Origin: Candidatus Saccharicenans sp.
Lineage (GTDB): Bacteria > Acidobacteriota > Aminicenantia > Aminicenantales > Saccharicenantaceae
Length of the DNA stretch: 64,000 nucleotides
Direction: 5' to 3'
NCBI GenBank assembly: GCA_030017715.1
Contig: JASEIU010000003.1
Coordinates: 62,001 to 126,000 of the forward strand
Part shown: piece after piece, positions 17,136 through 24,283 of the stretch
Layout of the letters: every line of letters begins with the position of its first letter
How positions within the stretch are numbered: position 1 is the stretch's first letter
Notes under the pieces: generated by a model
Databases searched by the model: none
Told to the model about the DNA's origin: nothing
The model's input: only the letters and a program-made list of their open reading frames with translations
Made by a program: the position numbers and the translations under genes

Positions 17136-18251
17136 TCAGAGTTTTTCAGCCACGGCCCGGGCCACATCCAGAGTTTTGGCCGAACCGCCCAGGTCATAAG
17201 TTCTGACCCGGCCTTCTTTAATCACCTCGGCAATGGCCTGCTCCAGAACGACAGCCTTCTCAGTCTCTCCCAGCCAGTCCAGCATCATCTTAGCCGCCAG
17301 CAAGGTGGCAATCGGATTGACCTTGTACAGGCCGGTGTACTTTGGCGCTGAACCGTGGGTGGGTTCGAAGACTGCATATTTATCGCCGATGTTCCCGGCA
17401 CAGGCAAAACCCAGTCCGCCGACCAGCTGGGCCCCCAGGTCAGAAATTATGTCGCCGAATAAATTCTCGGCCACCAGGACGTCGTAATCATAAGGATTCT
17501 TCAACAACCACATGCACATGGCGTCGACATTGGCTTCATAGAATTTGATGTCTGGAAATTCGGCCGCCACCTGGCGGGCCACCCTCAGCATCAGTCCGCC
17601 GGTTTCTCGCAGCACGTTGGGCTTTTCCACCAGGGTAACCGATTTTCGGTTATACCTGCGGGCGAATTCGAAAGCCGCCCGCACGATCCGCTGGCAGCCC
17701 TTTCTGGTCATAATTCTGGTAGAAACGGCGATTTCATCAGCCGGGACGTCCTCAAAATCCTTCATCTTGGGATGAAGCATCATGGCCTCTCTGACTTTAT
17801 CGGGCAACGGGTGAAACTCAACCCCGGCGTAGCTTCCCTCAGTGTTCTCTCTGAAAATCACCAGGTCTATTCCTTCTTTATAATTCAGCGGGTTGCCCGG
17901 ATAGGCCTTGCAGGGCCTGAGGTTGATATAGAGGTCGAACAGTTGCCGCAGCCTGACAATCGGGCTGACATAGGACAGGCCTTTTCCCTGGAGTTCCGGG
18001 GCCAGTTCCCGGGCCGCATCTTCCTTGGGCTTGGAAGTGATGGCTCCAAACAGGCAGGCGTCGGTTTCCTTCAGCAGCTTGACCGTCCTGTCGGGAAGAG
18101 CGTTTCCCTCCCGGCACCAGAACTCCCAGCCGATATCTCCATAAATATATTCGGCGTCCAGATTCAGCCGATTGAGGACAATCATGGCCGCTTCTATAAC
18201 TTCTTTGCCTATCCCGTCTCCGGGCAAAATCGCCAGTCGATACTTTGCCAT
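17136..18251 (-). CDS. Isocitrate/isopropylmalate dehydrogenase-family enzyme
   Basis: Oxidative decarboxylase of 2-hydroxy-acids with Mg2+ and NAD(P)+. It has LAILPGDGIGKEV at the N-terminus, the substrate-binding RLRQLFDLYINLRPCKAYPG and FRENTEGSYAGVEF, the catalytic-Lys segment VTLVEKPNVLRETGG, and the metal Asp motif ENLFGDIISDLGAQLVGGLG. The cofactor loop is EPTHGSAPKYTG. The Lys-Tyr after HGSAP resembles NADP-dependent isocitrate dehydrogenases, whereas isopropylmalate enzymes usually carry an acidic residue there. At 371 residues it is shorter than E. coli Icd. No leucine-pathway gene is nearby, so isocitrate is my first choice, but homoisocitrate or isopropylmalate remain possible. 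Confidence 0.85.
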   Translation of the reverse strand: MAKYRLAILPGDGIGKEVIEAAMIVLNRLNLDAEYIYGDIGWEFWCREGNALPDRTVKLLKETDACLFGAITSKPKEDAARELAPELQGKGLSYVSPIVRLRQLFDLYINLRPCKAYPGNPLNYKEGIDLVIFRENTEGSYAGVEFHPLPDKVREAMMLHPKMKDFEDVPADEIAVSTRIMTRKGCQRIVRAAFEFARRYNRKSVTLVEKPNVLRETGGLMLRVARQVAAEFPDIKFYEANVDAMCMWLLKNPYDYDVLVAENLFGDIISDLGAQLVGGLGFACAGNIGDKYAVFEPTHGSAPKYTGLYKVNPIATLLAAKMMLDWLGETEKAVVLEQAIAEVIKEGRVRTYDLGGSAKTLDVARAVAEKL

Positions 18252-18291
18252 TTTGGTTCTCCTTCAGGAATTTTCTATGGTTGAGTTGGCT

Positions 18292-18321
18292 ATTATGCCC
18301 GAAAATTCGCTTCTCTGTCAA
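18292..18321 (-). promoter_or_regulatory. Sigma-70-type promoter for the dehydrogenase-tsaB-rimI unit
   Basis: On the minus strand: perfect TTGACA (18321-18316), 18-base spacer, CATAAT (18297-18292), about 40 bases before the ATG, which has its own AGGAG. Confidence 0.65.
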
Positions 18322-18385
18322 TTTTTTTTGCTCGCCCGGCCGGACCCGATTTTCCCGGCTCCAGCTCCTCGGAAACTCAGCGGGC

Positions 18386-18412
18386 AAAAAAAAAGGCTTC
18401 CCGCCGGAAGCC
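18386..18412 (-). terminator. Intrinsic terminator after the ECF operon
   Basis: Perfect 7-base stem GGCTTCC/GGAAGCC (18395-18401 and 18406-18412) with a CGCC loop. On the minus strand it is followed by nine U residues (A-run 18386-18394). It lies just after the stop of the last operon gene at 18441. Confidence 0.85.
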
Positions 18413-18440
18413 CCTGTTGAGAATCACTGCCGGTCGCTGA

Positions 18441-18824
18441 TTATTCCAGCCAGACTTTCACGGTTTCGTCTTCTTCGTTAACCTCAATGATGGCCAGCGG
18501 GCCGACTTTCTTGAGCTCGGCCAGCAATTCCGGCAGGTTCAGGATGCAGCCGTCACGCCCCAGCCTGACTTCTTTGTTGTCGGCGCAGCGGGCGAAGATC
18601 TCCACCAGAGAAATGGGCATGGTGATCTTGACTTTTTCCTTTCCGGTTCTGGTGTCCGTCACCAGCACCTTGAACCATTTGACCTCTTTGACCGGCTCAA
18701 CTTTCGAGGTCTCCTGGACGGCTTTCTTAATCACCTGATAATCATCCCTGTCGCCGGCCGCCAGATTGGAGGCCAGCAACAGCAGACTCAAGACAAGGGT
18801 TGTGACCAAAATAACCTTATTCAT
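18441..18824 (-). CDS. Small exported protein with the W-L/I-E C-terminal domain
   Basis: 127 residues. A signal peptide occupies about 1-23 (hydrophobic LVTTLVLSLLLL, cleavage near LAA/GD), so the protein is probably periplasmic. After a charged linker, residues 51-127 form a domain that begins FKVLVTDTRTGKEKVKITMP and ends ETVKVWLE at the stop codon. Two other proteins of the same operon end in a related domain (LKIRVYE to IEIWIE; LKMLVYD to VLLWLE). I recall a similar domain at the ends of LiaX/YvlB-like envelope-stress proteins; this is from memory and needs a profile search. It is the last gene of the sigma-factor operon, followed by a terminator. Function unknown; a role in sensing or buffering envelope stress is inference. 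Confidence 0.8.
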   Translation of the reverse strand: MNKVILVTTLVLSLLLLASNLAAGDRDDYQVIKKAVQETSKVEPVKEVKWFKVLVTDTRTGKEKVKITMPISLVEIFARCADNKEVRLGRDGCILNLPELLAELKKVGPLAIIEVNEEDETVKVWLE

Positions 18825-18852
18825 CCTGTTTCTCCTTCTTCCTGATTTTTAT

Positions 18853-19710
18853 CTATTCAATCCAGATTTCGATGATGTTGCCATCTTCTTCAATCCGGAC
18901 CAGTTTCTCTTTGGCTCTGGCCAGGTCGGAAATGATGCGGTTCAGGTCATAGCCTTTTTCTTTCATTCTGGCCTTCTCTTCTTCCGGAATGGCCTGAATG
19001 GCCAGGTCAGCCAGAGCTAACGGCAGATTTATGGAGATGCCGGGAGACTTCTTTCCCTTTTCATAAACCCTGATTTTCAGCAGCCGCAATCCTTCCCGCC
19101 CCGACCGGTCGGGAATATCCTTCAGAGCCTGGGGCGAAATTCGGAGGACGGCAATCCTGGCCCGGTCGACCAGTTCCTGGTCTTTTTCCGTTTCGATCAA
19201 TCTGGTCAGCACCGGCAGGGCCCGGGCGGCCAGGGACTTATCCTTGAGGTAGCTCATCTTCATGGCCGCGTAATACCTGATAACCCGGTTGGGGCTGGAC
19301 AGTCTGTCCTGGAATAACCGACCGTACTCCTTCTGGCCCTGGTTGAAAAGCTTGAAGGCCAGGTCGATGATGGCTATCTCGGCCTCTTCCAGCAGCCCCT
19401 GCGGCCGGTCCGGCCTGTTAAGAAAGGCCTGGAAAGAGTCAAGGGCCTCTTTTTCTTTTCCGCTCTGCTCAGCCTGGCACTTTCCGAGATAAAAGAGCGC
19501 CTGGGCATAATATCCGCTCTGCGGGTGGTTTTTGACCAGGCTGGCCAGTTTTTCCTCGGCTTCCGGCCATTTTTTGTCAAAAATCAGAAGCTTGGCTTCC
19601 TGCAGCAGCTTTTCGTCTTCGCCGCTCCGGGTCTGGGCCAGAACCGGGCTCGCCATCCCCACAGTCAGAAAAACGATTATGATAAAGGTTGTTGTAGCTT
19701 TTATCTTCAC
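18853..19710 (-). CDS. Exported TPR/HEAT-like protein with the W-L/I-E C-terminal domain
   Basis: 285 residues starting at GTG, with GAGG six bases upstream. Signal peptide about 1-26 (FIIIVFLTVGMASPVLA/QT). Residues about 30-100 are TPR-like (EAKLLIFDKKWPEAEEKL, then SGYYAQALFYLGKC), and about 100-205 are helical and HEAT-like (RYYAAMKMSYLKDK, RARIAVLRISPQAL). Residues about 212-285 carry the domain shared within the operon, from LLKIRVYEKGKKSPGISINL to IEIWIE at the stop. The start sits two bases from the anti-sigma stop, implying coupling. Known of the repeats: protein-protein scaffolds. Inferred: a periplasmic partner of the anti-sigma factor's outer domain. Confidence 0.8.
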   Translation of the reverse strand: MKIKATTTFIIIVFLTVGMASPVLAQTRSGEDEKLLQEAKLLIFDKKWPEAEEKLASLVKNHPQSGYYAQALFYLGKCQAEQSGKEKEALDSFQAFLNRPDRPQGLLEEAEIAIIDLAFKLFNQGQKEYGRLFQDRLSSPNRVIRYYAAMKMSYLKDKSLAARALPVLTRLIETEKDQELVDRARIAVLRISPQALKDIPDRSGREGLRLLKIRVYEKGKKSPGISINLPLALADLAIQAIPEEEKARMKEKGYDLNRIISDLARAKEKLVRIEEDGNIIEIWIE

Positions 19711-19711
19711 C

Positions 19712-20503
19712 TTAAACCTCGCCTTGCTGGAGTTCTTTTTTTACCAGATTGATTTTGAGCAGCAGTTGCTTGTCTTCAACCATTTCCCGGATCTTATCCA
19801 GTTCTCTGGCTGAAAGCTCCGGACTCAACTGGCTGAGCTCCAGAAACAGCAGTTCAATCTGGTCGCATATGGCCCGGGCCTTCATCAACCGCCAGTCGTC
19901 CAGCTGGTCGTTTAGATATTTTTTTTCGGTTAACAGTTGCTGGATCCTCTCCTGGCGGACCAGACTCGATTCCCCGGACCTCCCGTTCTGAAGAAGGTCG
20001 AGCAGAAGATACTGACTGCGTTCGAGGTAATCTATGGTTTCCCTCCTGGCCAGGGCCACGTCCACTCGCTCCATCATGTCCGCCGGCATCGCAATGGCCG
20101 CCTCCTGACGGTCGGCCACCTGGGCCGGCTTTTGAGGTCTGAAGACCAGATAGGTCATGGTTCCCCCCAGCAGCAATCCGAGAAACAGTCCGGCGGCCAC
20201 CGGTTGCCATTTCCACAGCCTCTGCCGGGAAGAGGTTTCAGGCTGAGTTTTTCGTTCCTTCTGTTCCCATATTTTTTCCGTTATTTCCCCGGGCAACGAT
20301 TCCCAGTCGACCGTGCTCATGACCCGGTTCAGCTCTTCCTTAAAGCCCCGGGTCAGAGCCACGAGCTTTCTGGTTTCTTCCAGCCCGGTACGGCAGACCG
20401 GACAGGTTTCAAGATGAGCGGCCATTTCCTCGGTTCGCTCCGGAGAAAGCTGTCCGCTTAAAAAAGCCGGCCAGTCCTTTTTATATTGTCTGCAGACTTT
20501 CAC
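19712..20503 (-). CDS. Zinc-finger (ZAS) anti-sigma factor, single-pass membrane
   Basis: Binds and holds the neighbouring sigma factor at the inner membrane until a signal releases it. The cytoplasmic part has the ZAS motif H30-x3-C34-x2-C37 (AAHLETCPVC), with C4 as a possible extra ligand. One membrane segment lies at about 99-121 (PVAAGLFLGLLLGGTMTYLVF). The outer part (about 125-263) is long and helical with coiled-coil character (RQERIQQLLTEKKYLNDQLD), large for this family. The start is a GTG overlapping the sigma stop (GTGA), preceded by GGGAGG. Overlapping sigma/anti-sigma pairs are the standard arrangement. Confidence 0.88.
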   Translation of the reverse strand: MKVCRQYKKDWPAFLSGQLSPERTEEMAAHLETCPVCRTGLEETRKLVALTRGFKEELNRVMSTVDWESLPGEITEKIWEQKERKTQPETSSRQRLWKWQPVAAGLFLGLLLGGTMTYLVFRPQKPAQVADRQEAAIAMPADMMERVDVALARRETIDYLERSQYLLLDLLQNGRSGESSLVRQERIQQLLTEKKYLNDQLDDWRLMKARAICDQIELLFLELSQLSPELSARELDKIREMVEDKQLLLKINLVKKELQQGEV

Positions 20504-21078
20504 CGCCCACCTCCCAGGCTGGGGACCAGAGTTTTTCTCAGGTTCTGGACAGCCTTGAAATGAAGCGACTTGACCGTGCCCACGGCTATTCCCAGGCGCT
20601 CGGCTACTTCCTCATACTTCAGCTCATCAAAATGATGAAGGATAAACACCAGCCGCTGTTTCTCCGGCAGGGCCAGAACCGCCCTGTGGATAAGCTCTCC
20701 GGTTTGAAACCGGTCCGGGTCTTCCCGGTCAGCGGCCAGGTCGGCCCGGTCCAGGTCCAGGTCGTCCAGGCTGTCCTTTTTCCTGGTCTTGTTCCGCCGG
20801 AGAAAATCGATGCTCAGGTTACGGGCAATCTGCATCAACCAGGCCTGGAAGCTTTCTCCGGCCCGGTAGCTCTGAATCTTTTCATACAGCCGGAGGAAAA
20901 CCTCCTGGACCAGGTCCAGGGCATCTTCTCTGTCCCTGACCATGGAGTAGGCCAGGACGAAGACCTTTTGCTGGTAAGCGGCTACGATTTTCATGAAAGC
21001 TTCCCTGTCACCTTTTTTAATCCGCTCCACCAGAAATTCGACCTGCGGTTCAATTGTCCGGCCATTTTTCTGTTCCAT
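20500..21078 (-). CDS. ECF (group 4) RNA polymerase sigma factor
   Basis: 192 residues with sigma region 2 (about 15-95: DREAFMKIVAAYQQKVFVLAY, DALDLVQEVFLRLYE, FQAWLMQIARNLSIDFLRR) and region 4 (about 130-182: LPEKQRLVFILHHFDELKYE, then VAERLGIAVGTVKSLHFKAV). Regions 1.1 and 3 are missing, as expected for extracytoplasmic-function sigma factors. It directs polymerase to a small regulon, often including its own operon. Its stop overlaps the anti-sigma GTG. I could not find a confident self-promoter upstream; a TATAAT at 21644-21639 on this strand lies before the first gene of the unit. Confidence 0.95.
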   Translation of the reverse strand: MEQKNGRTIEPQVEFLVERIKKGDREAFMKIVAAYQQKVFVLAYSMVRDREDALDLVQEVFLRLYEKIQSYRAGESFQAWLMQIARNLSIDFLRRNKTRKKDSLDDLDLDRADLAADREDPDRFQTGELIHRAVLALPEKQRLVFILHHFDELKYEEVAERLGIAVGTVKSLHFKAVQNLRKTLVPSLGGGR

Positions 21079-21124
21079 TCTTTGACTCTGTCCCCGGCGA
21101 CGCCCTCTCGTCCATAGTATATGC

Positions 21125-21532
21125 CTATTCCAGCCATAAAAGCACCTTTTCCCGGTCGGTCAGAACTTCGGCCAGCAATCCCCGCGGCATTTCGAAAACC
21201 GCCCGGTTGAAACCGTCATGGTCGAAATCAAAATCCGGACCATGAGAACAAGCTGCGCTTGCGGATTCATAACTTAAACCCTTTCTGACCAGCCAGAGAG
21301 GCAATGAAATCCTCAGAAGCTGTCCGTCATCGGGGTCGTAGACCAGCATTTTCAAGCGGTGAGGCCGCAATGAAGTTGAGGAAGAAAGGGATAATTTTAG
21401 AATCCTCTGCCTGGCCTTCTGCAGTTCCAGTTCTGCCTCCCGGTCTGTCTTTTCCACCGCCACTACCAGGCAGGAAGACAGGGTCAGCAGGACGGCAATA
21501 ATTATCAGCAGGGTTTTCGGTTCAACCGGCAT
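21125..21532 (-). CDS. Putative lipoprotein with the W-L/I-E C-terminal domain
   Basis: 135 residues from ATG 21532, which has AGGAG six bases upstream; an in-frame ATG at 21559 would add nine residues without a better site. The N-terminus is hydrophobic with a possible lipobox LTLSSC (C21), so it may be a lipoprotein or stay membrane-anchored. A short helical stretch (31-50) is followed by residues about 60-135, starting LKMLVYDPDDGQLLRISLP and ending KVLLWLE at the stop. This matches the C-terminal domains of the two downstream exported proteins. It is the first gene of the unit, 46 bases before the sigma gene. Function unknown. Confidence 0.75.
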   Translation of the reverse strand: MPVEPKTLLIIIAVLLTLSSCLVVAVEKTDREAELELQKARQRILKLSLSSSTSLRPHRLKMLVYDPDDGQLLRISLPLWLVRKGLSYESASAACSHGPDFDFDHDGFNRAVFEMPRGLLAEVLTDREKVLLWLE

Positions 21533-21679
21533 CCTCTTCTCCTCATTTCTGGTCTTCACCAGAAACTACGGAGAACAAGCGGCCAGGGTTTACCGGTTGA
21601 CCGATTTTCGTATCGGAGCAGACTCCACCCTTTCATAGATTATAGGGGTAATTAAAGTCCGCTCCGGCCAGGAAATATA

Positions 21680-21982
21680 TCAGAATTTGCGGAAATTTCT
21701 TCTCTGCTGCGGCCCGGAACCGAAACGGCGTTCGCCGCCGCTTCTTTTCTCGCCTTTCGGCCTGGCGTCATTAACAATGATTTTGCGGCCGTCGAACTCG
21801 GTTCCGTTGAGTTTGTCCTTTGCTTCCTGGGCGCCCTCTTCGGTTGACATTTCCACAAAGCCAAAGCCCCGACCCTGCAGGATGTTAACTGAGGTAACTT
21901 CTCCGTACTGAGAAAATAATTCCTTCAGTCCGTCCTCGGTGGTCCTGTAGTTTAAGTTACCCACATAAAGCTTTAAAGACAT
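21680..21982 (-). CDS. RRM-domain RNA-binding protein
   Basis: 100 residues. One RNA-recognition motif spans residues 1-78, with RNP2 KLYVGNLN and RNP1 GRGFGFVEM. A short Arg/Gly-rich tail (GGERRFGSGPQQRRNFRKF) follows. Such bacterial RRM proteins resemble cyanobacterial cold-inducible Rbp proteins and bind RNA in the cytoplasm. GAGGAGG lies just before the ATG. It is flanked by short non-coding regions on both sides and seems to be its own unit. Confidence 0.93.
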   Translation of the reverse strand: MSLKLYVGNLNYRTTEDGLKELFSQYGEVTSVNILQGRGFGFVEMSTEEGAQEAKDKLNGTEFDGRKIIVNDARPKGEKRSGGERRFGSGPQQRRNFRKF

Positions 21983-22261
21983 AAAAAAAACCTCCTCGAC
22001 CTCTCCATATCGGATGCCCCCTTGAGGAGGGAACAGCTCGACTGAAAAGGCAGATTTAATGATGCCACATCAAATATTCAAAATCAATAGAAAGTTTTTA
22101 AAACCAGAATCTCAGTTCAGGCCCGGCCTCAGATTGCCTGCCGGCCCTCCACCCAGCCCATAAAGGCGACTTTTTAGGTTTCGGACGGCAGAGGTCGGGC
22201 AACCGGCATTCTCCTGAAATCACGGCCGCAAATTAAGAAAATCGAAGCCTGTTTCTCGGGG

Positions 22262-24085
22262 TCAGGTCGGGGGATGGAGACGTTTTCTGAACCAGACCCT
22301 CAGTCGCTCCATCTTTTCCCGCTGCTCGGCTGGCGCCCGGCGCCGGCAACCGGACATTTCCTCCGACCCGGGCGGCGCGCCCCAGCGAATTTCGGGACAG
22401 TCGTTGGGATTGTATCCCATCTCAAAAGCTTCTTTTCTTTGCAGGATTTCCGCCAGGGTTAGAATTTGCGGCCGGCCGTCGGACCGGGGATAGGAGACCC
22501 GGAGGCTTCGGGCCAGCTCCTGCGACAGCTTCTGCAGTCTGACCAGGATGTCCGACTGCTTCTCCCGGGGTTTGACCCGGTATCTCTCCGGATGGGCGGC
22601 AACTTTTTCTGGAAATTCGTCTATGGTATCCATGGCCACGAGCAGCCTCAGATCACGGTTGGGGGTTGAGAAATCTTCCCAGGGACCCGAAGCCAGAAAG
22701 ATGCCGGCCCCGGAGGGCATCGGGATCACCAGCCCGGGATGGGCCCTCATATATCTTTCTCCGTTCTCTACCGATTCCACCCTGACCAGGAGCTGTTCAT
22801 AAAGAGCCTGGAATAATTCCTTGAGTGCGGTTTCCGGGTCCAGTGGCCGGGGATTAATTAGTCTTTCCATCCGGTCATAAAACAATTCTGGTTCCAGTCC
22901 CCGCTGTTCAAGAGAATAAGACCCGTATTCCGGGAGGTTCTGGATTTCGCGGTTGGCCAGCAACCTTAACCGACCCGAGGCTCTGACAATCGGCCTGAAG
23001 GCCTTGAATCCAGGCTCCCCGACGACTTCTGAAGTGGCAAAAAGGAAATTACCTTTCCAGAACCGCTTCAAGCCAACCGTGCCGTCGGGCTGGGCGTCGA
23101 CCGCCAGCAGAAACCCGGGACTGGATTCTGTCTGAGGCTCCCAGCGAACGACCATTAGGGTGTGACCGTAAGGGTCGGCATAGACTGAACCGGGCCGGAG
23201 AGCTTCCCTGGTCAGCGGCAGAGGATAATAATCCGAGTTCTCTTCATCAAGAACCACCCGGGCGGTTCCGGAGTGAACCTTATCCATGACCAGCCGCATC
23301 AACCGGGTAAATTTTTTAACCTCATCTGCCGGGCCTGCGGAGAGTTGGTTATGAAACCAGCGCCCCGGCGCCGGCGGCACCGACAGCGAGCCTCGAGAAC
23401 ATTCATGAAAGCCAAAGGGAAGTCTTGTTTTCCAGGCAAAGTAGGCCCGCAGGAAAAAAGGATTATCGGCGCAGTCGGGCTTCAGCTTCAGCATATTATC
23501 CTCGTTCTGTCCGAGATGGTTGTGCAGGAAGTTGTGCTCCGGCCGCTTGAACACCGAATCCAGGCCGGACCAGGAATCTTTTTCTCCGGCCGCCAGAAAC
23601 AGGGCTTCCAGCCAGGCCGAAAATAGATTTTCCTGGTTTCTGTCCCAGTCCTTTTCGGTGTTCCAGAAAACGTCCGTGGCCGGGAACCCGGTCCCTCCGG
23701 TGTCCACCGTGGCTGAAACCGATTCGGCCGTCTTTCCTCCCAGCAGAACTTCAAACCGGTAGCGTCCCGGCTTTCCGGTCCTTCCCTCCCACCAGGACCA
23801 GAACGGCGGCCCGCCTCCCCTTTTTTTAAGATCCAGTTTTATTTTCTCTCCATTTTCCTGGCTGAGAACAACCTCCAGCTGGCCGGCGGCAGCTTCCTCT
23901 TCAGCCACTGCCAGCAATCGGAAACCTGACTCCGGCTTCAACCGGGACGGGGAGATAAGCACAGCAACTTTGGTTTGGTTGTTCCCGGCCGCTGCCGGGT
24001 TCGCCGCTATCAGCCCGAGCAAAAGGCCGGACAGCAGGGCAAACCATCTTTTACCTGGAGCCGGCGGCCTGAAGGCAATTTTCAT
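22262..24085 (-). CDS. Large exported protein with a putative NlpC/P60-like cysteine peptidase region
   Basis: 607 residues from ATG 24085, which places a signal peptide (about 10-33, ALLSGLLLGLIAANPAAA) at the N-terminus; an ATG at 24142 has no ribosome site. After a beta-rich, Ig-like stretch (about 35-130), residues 200-225 read KPDCADNPFFLRAYFAWKTR, which looks like the NlpC/P60 nucleophile helix (DCSGFV type). About 100 residues later GSVYADPYGHTLMVVRW could supply the His strand. C205 and H308 would be the candidate dyad. The last 250 residues have no recognised motif but are rich in Arg and Glu. Secretion plus this fold would suggest peptidoglycan or amide hydrolysis, but this is inference. 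It stands alone, divergent from sppA. Confidence 0.7.
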   Translation of the reverse strand: MKIAFRPPAPGKRWFALLSGLLLGLIAANPAAAGNNQTKVAVLISPSRLKPESGFRLLAVAEEEAAAGQLEVVLSQENGEKIKLDLKKRGGGPPFWSWWEGRTGKPGRYRFEVLLGGKTAESVSATVDTGGTGFPATDVFWNTEKDWDRNQENLFSAWLEALFLAAGEKDSWSGLDSVFKRPEHNFLHNHLGQNEDNMLKLKPDCADNPFFLRAYFAWKTRLPFGFHECSRGSLSVPPAPGRWFHNQLSAGPADEVKKFTRLMRLVMDKVHSGTARVVLDEENSDYYPLPLTREALRPGSVYADPYGHTLMVVRWEPQTESSPGFLLAVDAQPDGTVGLKRFWKGNFLFATSEVVGEPGFKAFRPIVRASGRLRLLANREIQNLPEYGSYSLEQRGLEPELFYDRMERLINPRPLDPETALKELFQALYEQLLVRVESVENGERYMRAHPGLVIPMPSGAGIFLASGPWEDFSTPNRDLRLLVAMDTIDEFPEKVAAHPERYRVKPREKQSDILVRLQKLSQELARSLRVSYPRSDGRPQILTLAEILQRKEAFEMGYNPNDCPEIRWGAPPGSEEMSGCRRRAPAEQREKMERLRVWFRKRLHPPT

Positions 24086-24283
24086 TGACCCGGTTACCTC
24101 TTTCGTCTCAGGCGGGCTAAAACTGCGGCCCGCCTGTTTCATTAATTATAGTTATAAATGCCGGAAATTCCAGCGGCAGAAATGGCTCCCCCGGGCCGAC
24201 CGCGGGACTGAAACACCGGCTGGGCTTATTCCGTCTTTAATTTCCGCCCGCACCTGAAGTAAAATAGACGAGCAGGAGGCCAT

